Of a DNA stretch of 64,000 bases, positions 21,913 to 32,836 are shown piece after piece. The notes under the pieces were generated by a model. It was not told the DNA's origin. It made no database searches and saw only the letters and a program-made list of their open reading frames with translations. Source of the stretch: Chionoecetes opilio (lineage: Eukaryota > Arthropoda > Malacostraca > Decapoda > Majidae); assembly GCA_016584305.1 (NCBI GenBank), contig JACEEZ010026180.1, positions 58,501-122,500 on the forward strand, in the 5' to 3' direction. Each line of letters opens with the position of its first letter. Position 1 is the stretch's first letter. Position numbers and translations under genes: made by a program.

Positions 21913-22994
21913 ATAATAATAATAATAATAAAAAAATTAAAAAATACTTTTCCTTTGCCATGCCGAGTTATATCAAATTCCGAGTTATACAGTGCCGAGT
22001 TATAAGGCTTTTCCTGTATGAGTCTTTTTGTGGATGATGCAAAACTATGATAAATAAAAAGCTATAAAGATTGTGAAACACAAAAAAATGACCTGAACAA
22101 GATCTACAAATGGAGCAGAAGATGGGAAATGGAATTTAATGTAAAAAAGTGTCATGTGATGGAAATTGGAAAAAGCGAAAAGAGATATAAATGGCCATAT
22201 GAGATAGGAAAAGAAATAATTGCAAAGGTTCAGGAAGAAAAGGACCTGGGAGTGATAATGTAGAATAACCTACAACCAGAAAAACATAAATAAAATATTT
22301 GGAGATACATACAGGATGTTAAAGAATATTAGAGTGGCATTTCATTTTATGGACACAAATATGATGAGAAAGATAATTACTACAATGATCCGACCAAAAA
22401 TGGAATATGCGGCCATTGTATTACATTGCCATTGGTCCCAATATAAAAAGAAGCTTGTGAAAAAGTTAGAGAGGATACAGAGAATGGCAACAAAGATGGT
22501 ACCAGAGGTAGAAGAACTTTCTTATGAGGAAAGATTGAAGGAAATAAAGTTACCAACACTCGAGCAGAGAAGAGAAAGAGGAGACTTATTAACAATTTTT
22601 AAGCTGATAACAAAGATGGAAGAAACAGACAATTAGACTCGGAAGCAAAGAGAAGGTCTATACACAAGAGGACATACAAAACAACTAGGAAAAGGGGGAA
22701 AAGGGAGATCCCTGAACAACATCAAGAAGTACAGCTTCCCTCATAGAAATGTAGAAGTTTGGAATGGACTAAATGATGAGGTGATATCGGCACATAATGT
22801 GCACCAATTGAAAGAAAGACTGGGTAAATGTAGATACGAAGACGGGACCACACGAGTGTAGCTCAGGCCCTGTAAAAACAACTGGGTATACAACTAGGTA
22901 AATACATAACCATAGATAACAGTAGACCTGGATGTGACACTCGCCAACGAAGCGTGCTGGACGCTGCAGTTCTGGCCCCATGGCCAGTCTGCTG

Positions 22995-23478
22995 GCCCAT
23001 TCACTTGCTGCATATGACTATCATATAGACTGGTTTATCAGTAGTATATAATTTATGATATACTGTAATCTTCGTAAATGTTTGTTCTATAATATTATCA
23101 AATAAAAAACAGTAAAACACGCTAAAGAAATGCCATTACAAGACTGAAGAAATATGCATGAACTTAATATTTACTTAAACTCTACGCCATTTAAAACTTT
23201 GCGAGTCAACTTTTAACATGAAACATATCAATAGAAGCGCAATTTTATTAGCTTTCCATTGATATATTTTGTTTTCTGATAAATGAATTACCACCATGCA
23301 TAAATTAGTGTTAACTAAATAAATAAAATCATCAATCGGGTAATTTTCCCGATTGACGATGTTATTTATTTACTTATATATTTCGTTTTCTGATAAATTA
23401 ATTAGCACCATGCATTAATTTGCGTTAACTAAATAAATAACCTCATCAATCGGGAAAATTACCTGATTGATGATTTTA
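22995..23478 (+). repeat. R repeat with TCGGGTAA/TTTTCCCGA hairpins, copy R1
   Basis: About 480 bp (CATATAGACTGGTTTATCAG ... GATGATTTTATTTA) repeated at 34050..34545. Near the end it contains two hairpins in which AATCGGG and CCCGATT are separated by TAATTTT or AAAATTA, each within a larger inverted repeat of AAATAAAT words. No ORF. Followed at 23480-23535 by a solo B-family right end (GAGTTATAAGGGTTTTAGTG). Confidence 0.65.
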
Positions 23479-23535
23479 TTTATCAATATATCAAATTCTG
23501 AGTTATACAATGCTGAGTTATAAGGGTTTTAGTGT

Positions 23536-23974
23536 CTTGTCTTTAGCCAGTCTTGTAATCATATGAAAAGTATTACGTGCATGCAGAGAATTCTCATGTG
23601 TCATTTTATATTATATATTTTGAGAAATTGGTGATACTAGAGTGACAGTGATTGCATTCATTCCTATATTTGGGAGTTTACAGCACTTAACATGTTTATG
23701 AATTAACATGCTACAGTGGATAAACAGCTAAATAGGATATACAACATATTGATCTTCATATGCTTGAACTCTTTTCAAGCAAAAACTATAATAGAACAAG
23801 TAAGCATGTACTTTTCAGAACAACAGATTCTTGTGTTGGCTATGTTTAGGTGTATTTCGAGAAATGTGTACATATTTTGTCAGAAATCTGTGCAAGGGAT
23901 TTAAGTCAGGATATGAATTTGTCTCATTATGTAATGATATGTAAATATGTTAATAGTGATCTTGCATTTTACAG
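23536..23974. other. End of BTB-gene intron 1
   Basis: AT-rich, apparently unique sequence leading to the TTTTACAG acceptor at 23974. A 62-codon frame at 23716..23904 has no recognised domain. Confidence 0.45.
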
Positions 23975-24495
23975 ACACAAAGCGAAATCAGGAGCACCCA
24001 ACTTATGAAAGTCCTCCACCAAAAAGAAGAAGAAAAAAGAGAAGTACAATGACCTCAGGAATATCTGCAATATCATCTACGAAAACATCAGATTCCTTCA
24101 CTGTTCATAACTCCCCTTCATCATCACCCTGGAACTCAATGAATGAAGCTTCTTCATTGAGTTCAAGCCAGATTTCTACTCCTTCTCTTCCAGCTCCTGT
24201 CATTTCCTCTTCTTTACCATTACTTCACACCTCATCATCAAGCCAGTCTCTACCCCTGTCCACTTCAACAAAGATAACTGCATCAGCATCAGATGCAGAT
24301 AAGTCCAATCCAAGGGCTGGATGGCTACAGATTGTGTCATCAATGCGTCAAGGACAAGATGCTTCACAAACACCCCATGAAAATTTGATGTCCAGTCAGC
24401 CAGCAAGTCCCACAAAACAAAACTCTGCACGCGCCAGGAGGACAAGATCACCTAAGCCATCTGCAGTAGATGCCTTCCCGAGCCAATTTCTTCAG
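23975..24495 (+). CDS. Host BTB gene, exon b (Ser/Pro-rich linker with NLS)
   Basis: The exon is 521 nt. Its acceptor CATTTTACAG precedes AC, which completes the Asn codon left open by exon 988..1087. Its donor CAG|GTATTT at 24496 closes at phase 0. It encodes TKRNQEHPTYES, then PPPKRRRKKR (basic, likely nuclear localisation), a long Ser/Thr/Pro-rich region (SISA/SSS/STPSLPAP type) and ARARRTRSPKPSAVDAFPSQ. Such low-complexity linkers join BTB domains to DNA-binding domains in arthropod BTB factors. No zinc finger is present here. Reading past the donor adds only Pro/His-rich codons before a stop, which supports the splice site. Confidence 0.8.
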
Positions 24496-24715
24496 GTATT
24501 TATATGCACCCCCCCACTCCCCCTACACACACACACACTGCCTGAACTTGGTGGGTGAAAAGGTGGTGGGTGCTTGGTGGGTGAAAGCATCAGGCACCAT
24601 CCTGTGGTCCGGCATTCGATCGCCGGCCCCACTCATTTCAGGGGATTTTTCCACTGAGAAATTTGGGCGGGCACTGTCCCCTTTGAGCAAGGGGATTTGG
24701 TGTGTTGTGTGTGAG

Positions 24716-24718
<3 letters not shown>

Positions 24719-24804
<86 letters not shown>

Positions 24805-24887
24805 ACACACACTCACACTCACACACACACACGCACACGCACACGCACACGCACACGCACGCACACACACACACACACACACACACA
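24719..24887. repeat. (CA)n microsatellite
   Basis: About 169 bp of CA dinucleotides with CT and CG interruptions in the second half. All reading frames of Thr/His or Val/Cys over it are artefacts of the repeat. Confidence 0.95.
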
Positions 24888-25125
24888 TTTTGAAAAAGTT
24901 GATAGAAATGATCTGTTTGTGTGGGACGACAGAAGTACAAGAGGTCCTGAGAAGAAATTGAAAAGGACAACATGCAAGAGGGATATAAAAAAATACAGCT
25001 TCCCGTATAGAAGCCTGGAACAACCTTGATGCAAAAGTGATTAATGCAAGAAGTATTCAGGACTTCAAAGGCAAACTGGATAATAGTAGATTTGGAGACG
25101 GGACAGTACGAGCATAGCTCTTTTT
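24888..25125 (+). pseudogene. LINE ORF2 C-terminal fragment
   Basis: Reads KLKRTTCKRDIKKYSFPYRS, then LEAWNNLDAKVINARSIQDF and RFGDGTVRA, the C-terminal end of the same LINE type as 16790..22915 (there KKYSFPHRNVEVWNG...). 5'-truncated directly at the CA repeat. Confidence 0.65.
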
Positions 25126-25386
25126 AATTCGACCCAGGCCTCCTCCCAATTAGATAGAATTATAGAGGGTTTACAAGTGGAACTCGCCGAAAACTTCCAC
25201 GTCGGTGATTGTTCTATTGTCGGCAAGACTTCTCGGTTGGTGTTTCAGTTATAATGAGCGAGAACTGCACGGTCGCTACCACTGTTACCACATACGTTTT
25301 CTATATTAATTTTTGCTTAGTATACTGTACAGTATTTCCACTCGCGTAACCTTTAAAACTTATATACACATTGTAGAACTGATATC
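25126..25386. other. Short unclassified stretch
   Basis: Between a LINE 3' end and B2. No ORF or repeat recognised beyond CTACCACTGTTACCAC, which resembles the start of insertion X. Confidence 0.3.
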
Positions 25387-26698
25387 CAGTAAAACCCTTA
25401 TAACTCGGAATTTGATATAACTCGGCAAGGCAAAGACAGGTTGTTGTTTTTTTGTTTTGTTTTTTCATCTATGCCTATAGCGCGTGTAGGCAGTGAGCTC
25501 CAGGGGTGGGATGGTAGGCCCTGGAGGCTCACTCGAGGGCTGTGATGGCTGGCCCTCGCCTGTGGTGGCGCAGGCAGGATTCTTATAATGACGCCTGTAA
25601 TTAGAGGCTCATGCCGCTCCCCTGTGTCCTCCCATGCACTCGCAGTCGAAGGTAGAGTTAATGGACAGGGCATGTGGGTGTTCTTAGGCCACTCGCTGGT
25701 GCAGAAAGATTTCAAGTGGATTTATGGGTCTCACTCGGGATCGAACTCGGGTCTTCGAGAACGCCACTCGGTGACGCTAACCACTCTGCTACCGCCTACC
25801 TTAAACTGCATCTCTTGGTTTTCACTTGGCATATCATGCCCTCACAACCTCTTGTGTGAACATGTAAACAGAAAGTCGGCAAAACATAATGCATCTCGGC
25901 ATATTGATTTTATAACTGCATCTCTTTGCTTACACTCGGCATATCCTCAGTCGCATAAAGTCGTGTTTTTGTCCTTTTGACCCTTTCCTGCAGGCTCAGG
26001 CTCTTCAATTTCATTCCCTTCCTGCTGGAGACACCCTTGTGTGATGGAGCTGACATCTTGAAATACAGTACTGTATGATGTAATCCCAAAACACGTAAAA
26101 TAGGTGGCAAAGTAAAGCAAAGGTCGGGAACGAGCGTGTAGGCTGTCAGCTGCTGAGCCGTGTTTATGTCGTCCAAGCACCGCCTTGGATATGAATTCCG
26201 TTTCTTGTTGAAATTGGAAAAGGATTGGTTTCTGCTTCAAAAACACAACAAGCTTGGTAGGAGCCGAAATAATAATCAATGCAAAACATTGCAAACAATA
26301 TCACAAAGTAGTATAACACACATTTCAGCAAGTGTTATTGGATTGGGATTCGTAATCCAAGACGGTGCTTGGACAACAAAAACACGGCTCAGCCTACGCG
26401 CTGGTACCCGACCTTCGCTTTACTTTGCCACCTATTTTACGTGTTTTGGGACTACATCATATAGTACTGTATATCAAGATGTCAGCTCCATCACGCAAGG
26501 GTGTCTCCAGCAGGAAGGGAATGAAATTGAAGAGCCTGAGCCTGCAGGAAAAGGTGAAAGTGCTGGCAAGGATGGATGCAGGTGCGTCCATGCGTGCTAT
26601 TTTATAATCCATATCAGAGGACATTGCATAACTCGGCACATTGAATAACTCGGCAAGGGCCAGAGCCCCTATCGTGCCGAGTTATAAGGGTTTTACTG
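25387..26698 (-). mobile_element. B-family foldback element, copy B2
   Basis: Right end GAGTTATAAGGGTTTTACTG is followed by TA. The left end CAGTAAAACCCTTATAACTC follows a degraded target (TATC). Orientation is opposite to B1. It contains SINE S2 (25441..25798, minus) and two divergent Tigger-type N-termini: minus from 26056 (MSAPSHKGVSSRKGMKLKSL) and plus from 26479. The plus frame is the best preserved: it continues SLQEKVKVLARMDAGASMRA before a stop at about 26605. Confidence 0.75.
25441..25798 (-). mobile_element. tRNA-derived SINE, copy S2, in B2
   Basis: Full-length copy in reverse, from the T-run (A tail) at 25441 to the head GGCGGTAGCAGAGTGGTTAG complement at about 25795. It lacks the hAT MITE of S1 and so gives the empty site CAGGCGTCATTATAAGAATC. 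Confidence 0.8.
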
Positions 26699-26970
26699 TA
26701 GTTGTCTAATACTCATAGAGACACACCCTCCCTTTCCAGAGGCCCCCCAACCATATAGGAGGTTAGGTTATGTTCATAATCTCGCCGGGGGATCGAGGGG
26801 GGCGGAGCCCTCACGTCAGGATGTTTGATTTGGTTCTATCCATCTGAAAAAACACTAATGGCTTGGCTAATTTTAGCCAAGGCAAAAATAGTCAAAGTCT
26901 CTGAAAATGACCACAGTCCTCATTTTTATGTTTTAAAAGAGTGCAGAAAGCAGTTGGTCGAACCAATATA
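26699..26970. other. Short stretch with a LINE scrap
   Basis: 26755-26768 has GGAGGTTAGGTTATG words. 26930-26968 (GTTTAAAAGAGTGCAGAAAG) matches the LINE connector at 19541, so this is a fragment of that LINE interrupted by element C1. Confidence 0.45.
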
Positions 26971-27244
26971 CAGTCAAACCTCGTTATAATGGACCTCGAT
27001 GTAACGGACTTCGGATATAACGGACTCCATGTGGGTGACTTTTTTTTGTTGCATATTAGACCCGCTTATCGCCGCTCGAATTGTCAACTCAACATAATTG
27101 TATTATTTTCTCATTTTACTTTGGAATGCTTGGGTTTTAAGGAGTTTTAATGTATCACATATTAAGATATAATATTATAAGGAAGGAGCCTGTGTTGCTA
27201 GTGATTTAGTGGTAGAAGGTGTGTATTGTTTAAAATAGTGACTA

Positions 27245-27958
27245 CAGGAAAACCTGTTTATCCGGCACCCTCGGGGGGGAGCGCATGCCGGATAACTCAT
27301 TTTGCCGTTGTTTTGAGAGTTACTCTTATGGAATCGCCCAAAATCCCATTTTTTTTTGTTTTTTTTTGTTTTAAATTTTCTTTTATACATCAAAGGAACT
27401 GGCCAAGGGCACAACAAAAATGGGTAACACAAAGCCCGCTTAGTTGCCAGTCCCTATAAAGAAGACAGTAAGAGAATAAAATAAAAAAGAGGGGTGAGCC
27501 AATTTTGTTCGGGAGGTGTCTTGTTACTCTTCTTTTGAAAAGATGTAAGTCATAGGAAAGTGGAAAACTAGAAACAGGAAGAGAGTTCCAGAGTTTACCA
27601 GTGAAAGGGATGAAAGGGTTGCCAACCCTGCGTACCCCGCCAAATTTGAACTAAATTTCTGCCGATTTTCTCAGTTTTTGAAATAATTATACCTAATTAA
27701 TGCCTGGGTTATCCTGCTGAGTGCCCCACACTCCTCGTTAGGATGGACAAGCTAGTCCTCGTGTCGCACGCCAGCAGCACGAACACTCTCCTCTCTTTTT
27801 TCACAGGATCTCTCTGACGAGCTCAAGCTAGCCCGTGGTCCTCCCTGCTGGAGGCCCGGAGAAAAAAAAAAAAAAAAAAAAAAAAATGCCTGGGTCGATT
27901 AGTGCCGTTGTTTTGAGGCTGCCGTTGTTTTAAATGCCGGTTAAATGAGGTTCTCCTG
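27245..27958. mobile_element. D: pogo/Tigger-like element nested in C1
   Basis: Left CAGGAAAACCTGTTTATCCG, right AATGAGGTTCTCCTG, flanked by TA (27243-27244, 27959-27960), with GCCGGATAAC words at the left and TGCCGGTTAAATG at the right. It contains a Jockey-like LINE 3' end in reverse (27372..27622) and an A-run at 27862-27885. Confidence 0.65.
27372..27622 (-). mobile_element. 3' end of the Jockey-like LINE
   Basis: The reverse complement matches 2935-3175 (TTACTGTCTTCTTTATAGGG, ACTGGCAACTAAGCGGGCTT, and the CTTTCATCCCTTTCACTGGT stretch coding the ORF2 C-terminus). It is a dead-on-arrival copy inside element D. Confidence 0.7.
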
Positions 27959-28478
27959 TATTAGTGTTATGGCGTGGCTGCTGCTACGTCTCCCTGTCAC
28001 CTCAACACCCTAAATCACCCTTATCTAAGGTGACACGCAGTGCTACACTGACCTAAATAGTGACACGTGCATAGAACTGCACTTCACAACCATATAATAT
28101 ATATAATAATGAGCATTAGTCATGATAATAAGCAATACCTTTGGAAGCCACGGCTGAATCTGGCTCGTAGTAATTTGTTTAACTCACTAGAGCTTGAGCT
28201 TGACTAGCTACACAGTCTGGTTGTGTTTGTGATTATTTCTCATTTATTTCACGTGTAGGAGCGGACCAAATTCAGCATGTAGTGCCAGTCACTGTTTACC
28301 CCTAACAGCTACACAGTGGTTGTGTTTGTGATTATTTCTCATTTATTTCACAATTTTTCCGGTTTTTTCATATATTTTTCCCCCCTAGGGAAAATACCCT
28401 CGCTATAACGGACAATCGGCTTTAACGGACCACTCCCCCCCCCCTTTAGTCCGTTATATCGAGGTTTGACTGTACATA

Positions 28479-28921
28479 CAACCCTCGTTTTCCCGGATCT
28501 CCATTTCCCGGATATCGGATTTGCCGGTCAAAATCCGAGATCCGGGGATATGTCAGATTCCCGGACAAACGCCTGGTCCAGTATGTAAATCGACAAAAGT
28601 TGTCCGGCGGTCCGAGCGTCTCCTGTCAGTGTTCGCGCCTCCCGCCAGGTAGCAGCATGCTCAGCGGTCGTATTGTTTACATTTGGGCACACAACACTCA
28701 AGGTTCACCTGCACCGCCTCCGTCAGTCCCCTGACCCCCACTGCCCCTGGTGCAGGAACGTCTCTGAGATTATTGAACACTTTCTGCTGCAGTGTCCGCG
28801 CTTCCACTCCCACCGTGTAGTGCTACGCTCTCAACTCCTCACTCTGAACGTCGCCACCTGTGGCCTGCCCACCCTGCAGGCGGCGGCTGGCGTCCACCCT
28901 CCCCGGCAACACGCTCTCACC
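28479..28921 (+). mobile_element. E-family element, copy E1 (left end)
   Basis: Left end CAACCCTCGTTTTCCCGGAT after TA, with repeated CCCGGAT words and ATATCGGATTTGCCGG, shared with E2 (46340..46739, reverse). The right end is not identified; SINE S6 follows. It carries a LINE-derived coding fragment (28660..28923). Confidence 0.6.
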
Positions 28922-28923
28922 TG
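28660..28923 (+). pseudogene. LINE ORF2 C-terminal zinc-finger fragment carried by E1
   Basis: The frame reads FTFGHTTLKVHLHRLRQSPD, PHCPWCRNVSEIIEHFLLQC, then PRFHSHRVVLRSQLLTLNVA. CPWC...EHFLLQC is the C2HC motif at the end of Jockey/R1-type LINE ORF2. The same fragment is present at the same offset in E2, where it is tandemly repeated, so E captured it before copying itself. Confidence 0.7.
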
Positions 28924-29023
28924 AGGGCCAACCATCACAGCCCTCAAGTGACCCTCTATGGCCTACCATCCGAGCCCTGGAGGTCACTGCCTACAGGCGC
29001 TATAGGCATAGATTGGGGGAAAA
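28922..29023 (+). mobile_element. SINE 3' fragment S6
   Basis: GAGGGCCAACCATCACAGCC ... GGCGCTATAGGCATAG and an A-rich tail match the 3' third of the SINE. The pol III boxes are missing. Confidence 0.7.
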
Positions 29024-29945
29024 AAAATAATCTAGATCTTAAAAAGGCATTTGATAAGATTCCCCATGAGAGGCTACTTTGGAAATTGGAAAATATAGGA
29101 GGAATCAAAGGGATGATTAAAACCAGGATGGAAAGTTATCTGAGAGGAAGATAAATGAGAACAATAGTAAAGGATGAAAAATCTGAATGGTGAAAGATAT
29201 TTAGTGGGGTAGCACAAGGATCAGTGTTGGCACCAATAATGTTCATGATTTATATCAATGACATGACTGATTAAATATAAAGTTTTATAAGTTTTTTTGC
29301 GGATGATGCAGAACTGAACAAGATCTACGAATGGAGCAGTAGATGGGAAATGGAATTTAATGTGAATAAGTGTCTTGTGATGGAAATTGGAAAAAGCAAA
29401 AAGAGAGATAAATCGCCATATAAAATGGGAAATTAAGTAATTACAAAAAACCCTCCCTCCAACCTTGTATTGTATGGTCAAAACAAAAATAAGCATGTGA
29501 AAAAAGTTGGAAAGGTTACAGAGAATGGCAACAAAGATGGTACCAGAGCTAGAAGAATTTTCTTATGAGGAAAGGTTTTAGGAGATAAAGTTACCAACTT
29601 TACTTCACTTGAGCAGAAAAGAGAAAGAGGAGACTTAATTGCAGTTTTTAAACTGATAAATAAGATGGAAGAAACAGACAATGAGAGACTACTGACTCCT
29701 CGGAAGCAAAGAGAAGGTCGATACAGAAGAGGACATACAAAACAATTTGGAAAAGGGAGATGCTTGAACAACATAAAGAAGTACAGCTTCCCTCATAAAA
29801 ATGTAGAAGTTTGAAATGGACTAAATGAGGAGGTGATATCGGCAAAGAATGTGTACCAATTGAAAAAAAAGACGTGATAAATGTAGATTCAGAGACGGGA
29901 CTACACGAGTGTAGCTCAGGCCCTGTAAAACACAACTAGGTAAAC
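29024..29945 (+). pseudogene. LINE reverse transcriptase 3' half (second copy)
   Basis: LDLKKAFDKIPHERLLWKLE, MESYLRGR, an SGVAQGSVLAPIMF-type motif B and FFADDAEL (motif C) are followed by WEMEFNVNKCLVMEIGKSKK and a 3' tail with CAGGCCCTGTAAAACACAAC. It is a diverged copy of the LINE at 16790..22915. A deletion after motif C and several frameshifts are visible. Confidence 0.75.
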
Positions 29946-30006
29946 TAGGTAGGTAAGCAATACCCAAAAATTGGTGCTGTAGCAGTGGGTTCTGGCAAAC
30001 ACTCTA

Positions 30007-30634
30007 CAGGGAGGTCCCGTTATACGAGCATTCGGTATACGAGAATCCGATGATACGAGATGTGTAAATTAGGGTCTATTTTCAATATACGAGATCGAAA
30101 ATCCAATGATACGACATTCAAACTGGGGTGAGTAAAATTATCAAGTTCAAAATGCACTCCCTACCACTCTCGGGCTGGACAAAGGGGGATTTGGTTGACC
30201 CCAGTGAGGTCACCCCTAGCAAGCCGTGACCTGAAGGTTAATTAAGCATATGGTGCGGCCTGACATTTAGGGGTAATTAGCAGGTGTGCGGCCCCAACCT
30301 TGGGACCGCAGTCAGGTCACCCCTAACAAGGCGTGACCTGAAGGGTAATTAAGCATTGCGCGGCCTGACCTTTAGGGGTAATTAGCAGGTGTGCGGCCCC
30401 AACCTTGGGACCGCTACACTACCTTCTCTTGTATCACGCGGCGTCCCCTACAGTACAACGTCTTTTTTGCTTGTTATGCATGTTTTATGTTTAATTAATG
30501 TGCAGTTATGTTATTTTGTGTGCTATTTTCTCTTTCAGAATGCTTTTTCTACAGAATAGGTAGTACAGTGTGGGTAATATAGACGCTGTGTGTTTGTTGT
30601 GTGTGCTATAGTTTATTTTAGCTTGAAAAACTTG

Positions 30635-30680
<46 letters not shown>

Positions 30681-30799
30681 GATGGGGTCCTGGAACCAAA
30701 CCTATATTTTACCATTAGTTATGTGTTTCGTTATACGAGATTTCGCTTTACGAGTATGCCAGGTGGAACCTAACTGCTCGTATCTTCGGGACCTCCCTG
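30007..30799 (-). mobile_element. A-family element, copy A2
   Basis: Left CAGGGAGGTCCCGTTATACG, right CGGGACCTCCCTG, flanked by TA. Reverse orientation relative to A1. A 38-bp T-run occurs at about 30639-30676. The GTAATTAGCAGGTGTGCGGC unit is present twice. Confidence 0.75.
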
Positions 30800-31428
30800 T
30801 ATAGCAGAAAATTCCCTATAACAAAAAGGGTTGGCTGAATTATTCTGTTTTAGAGAGTTTCCACTGTATAAGGTATCAAATGGCAGGTTTTTTTTTTGTA
30901 CTGCAAATTTAAATGCCCAACCAAGCCTGAATTTAAATGGCCACCTTGTGGGTGGCAAGCCAGTCCTAGCGTAGGTGACAGGAATAGTTCTGTTATGCTA
31001 TTTTTTATAAATATGATGAGATAATCACATACCAATACATTCTGGCTTGTCTGGTAAGCTCTTCAAATACCAAGGGAGGGAGAGGCAGAGACAAAGCATC
31101 TCTGCCGGCAGTTGGAATCGGCAGGTTCGGGACCATTATTTATATACAAGAAGGCTTGAAATGCTAAGAGCAAAGAAGAACTACTAACAAAGCCAAAAAG
31201 AAGAGTAAAGTAAATGACAGTATCAGCAAGGATTATAAACCAAGCGAGTTTTGAATAAGATCAAACCGGGCAACAATGAGTGAGATGGCGCCTCACGATA
31301 GCCTTGCACTCAAGTGATAATACCTTTATAAGGGGGGACTAGGTACCAGATCATTAGGTACTACATGCAATGGTATGTGATTATTGAACCCTAAGGAATC
31401 ATATGATAACAGGTTTGCGACATTATAC
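30800..31428. other. Unclassified intronic sequence
   Basis: No gene seen. 30885-31000 has a short duplicated AATTTAAATG word. Nothing else supported. Confidence 0.35.
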
Positions 31429-32834
31429 AGTAGACGCGGAAAGTGTTGACGCCGCCCCCAAAAAACACATTTTCTATTATAAGCAGGGAGAACCGTATGT
31501 ATATTTACACTAACTACTCAACTTAATATTTACTGGCATTCCCCTTCTTCTTTACTATCTCCTGAAGGTGTCTGGGACACTGGAGGCAAGGTTTTGCAGA
31601 AGAGACGGTGTAAAACTGCCCCACAGATGCTTAATTGCAGCCTCAAGTTTAGGCACAGACGATGTGTCTATACCACGTAGATGCTTCTTCATATTTGACC
31701 ATAAATTCTCAATCGGATTGATATCTGGGCTGTTCCTTGGTTAATCACAAAAATAGGTAACCCCACGGTCTGTTAACCACAGCTTCACTGACTTTGCAAC
31801 ATGTGCAGGAGCAAATTCCTGCATAAACACCTCTGCTTTGGTTTCATCAATAGAATCACATAACACATCGCATAAGAGCTCCAAATAAAAAAATTCTGAT
31901 TAACTTTTTCATCAGCAGGAAGACTCACCAACATACCAACTGCATAATACATATAACATCCCCAAACCAAAAGTGAGGATGAGTGTTAAACGAATTTGGT
32001 TGTGTACTTAGTATCCAAGGGGTCACTGCCTGGTTTACGGTACACAAGTGATGAAGGCGTACCAGTGACAGTAAACGTCGCCTCATCACTCCAAAGCACG
32101 GTTTTCCCATTGTTCTTCTCTCCACTCTAGATGTTTCTTACAAAACTTGACTCTTGGCCTTCTGTAGTGTAAATAATAGAGTTTTTTTAAGAGCATGATA
32201 ACTTTTGTAGCCCAAGTCATCATGCTGCAGCTGATGCACACTCCTGATGGACACATTAGCCAGTAACTGTGGGTTCTTTTCCTTTAAATCCCGTGCTGTC
32301 AGCCTAGAGTTCCTGCTGAACAGCCTGGAGATCAGTGAACGGGTCCTCAAGTTCATCTTACGAGGCCTACCATGCATGGGAAGAGGGGTTGGTACAATAG
32401 CCTCCCTGCTGTCCTTGAATCTCTTCATCAGTTGCTGCACTTTCCTCAGTTTAACTTCTGTTTGATCCGCAATAAATGGGAGATTGTGGCCAGCTTTGTA
32501 TAAAGTTATCACTTCTTTATGTTTATCCTTGTTTGTGGTCAATTTAGGCACAATGAGAGGGTCGGAGGTAGCCAAATAACTGCGTAATTAGCGTCAAAAT
32601 ATGTCTTGAGTCTCACACCACACGTGGAGACAATCCTCTCCTTATCACTGCACAGGTGCAACCGAGTCACCTCCCAGTGGTGCCCACTCAGTGAGAGACG
32701 GTTGCCAGCTAGTGGTGAAAAAGCGTCAGCTCATTTTTCGTCCTAGGGGTGAACTTTTGAGCCTACTTCACTTATCGCGAATAGAAAAGATGCTGGCCCT
32801 TAGGCGTCAACACTTTTTGCGCCTATTGTAACTG
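31429..32834 (-). mobile_element. Tc1-like transposon, nearly complete
   Basis: Terminal CAGTAGACGCGGAAAGTGTTGACGC-like left end (31429) and GCGTCAACACTTTTTGCGCC ... TAACTG right end, flanked by TA (31427-31428, 32835-32836). Length about 1.4 kb, the usual Tc1 size. One minus-strand transposase pseudogene fills the interior. Inserted in intron 2 of the BTB gene. Confidence 0.85.
31560..32575 (-). pseudogene. Tc1-like transposase, frameshifted
   Basis: From ATG at 32575: HTH (DKHKEVITLYKAGHNLPFIA ... KVQQLMKRFKDS), the linker MHGRPRKMN, a second HTH (SLISRLFSRNSRLTARDLKE), then after frameshifts VLWSDEATFTVTG (first catalytic Asp, about 32080). QEFAPAH (about 31820) has Glu-Phe where QDNAPAH is usual, so the second catalytic Asp is altered. 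SPDINPIENLWS (about 31715, catalytic Glu) follows. At least two frameshifts and a stop make it inactive. It would cut and paste the element at TA sites. Confidence 0.85.
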
Positions 32835-32836
32835 TA

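Larger units (their letters stand above)
20223..22016 (+). mobile_element. B-family pogo/Tigger-like foldback element, copy B1
   Basis: Ends CAGTAAAAGCCTTATAACTC and GAGTTATAAGGCTTTTCCTG, flanked by TA (20221-20222, 22017-22018), inserted in the LINE RT. Interior: two divergent transposase N-termini (minus 20410..20579, plus 20999..21145) arranged head to head around about 20800, plus a tRNA-type SINE (21257..21912) with a hAT MITE inside. The same layout is seen in inverted orientation in B2 and B3, so the SINE was acquired before this lineage spread. Confidence 0.8.
19690..22636 (+). pseudogene. LINE reverse transcriptase, split by B1
   Basis: PIYKNGKKDPLNFRPVSLTS, GIVTDRQYGFRKKRSCVTNL and YLDLKKAFDKVPHE (motif A) lie left of B1. 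SLFVDDAKL (motif C, FVDD for the usual FADD) starts right after B1 at 22017, and IRPKMEYAAIV plus KKLERIQRMATKMVPEVEEL follow. Excising B1 with one TA rejoins NSHMSLFVDDA in frame. Stops at several points. Domain order and motifs are those of Jockey/CR1-type non-LTR RT. Confidence 0.8.
16790..22915 (+). mobile_element. Nearly full-length Jockey/CR1-like LINE with nested insertions
   Basis: In order: coiled-coil ORF1 remnant (16800-17590), apurinic-type endonuclease (17640-18150), insertion X (18162-18815), a decayed connector, reverse transcriptase (19690-20222 and 22017-22636) split by B-family element B1, and a 3' tail with CAGGCCCTGTAAAAACAACT (22860-22890). Two other 3' parts occur at 24888..25125 and 29024..29945. 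A-rich + strand. Many stops and frameshifts make it inactive. Confidence 0.8.
26971..28472 (-). mobile_element. C-family pogo/Tigger-like element, copy C1
   Basis: Ends CAGTCAAACCTCGTTATAAT and ATATCGAGGTTTGACTG, flanked by TA (26969-26970, 28473-28474). The terminal words AACGGAC are repeated several times inside each end. Orientation is opposite to C2 and C3. It carries element D1 (27245..27958). No transposase frame here; C2 retains a transposase tail. Confidence 0.75.

Noticed and set aside
23340..23475. CRISPR-like or Rho-independent-terminator-like hairpins
   Set aside because: The context is eukaryotic and the hairpins belong to the dispersed R repeat, without spacers.
24638..25034. 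Long His/Thr and Cys/Val open frames on both strands
   Set aside because: They are translations of the CA microsatellite.
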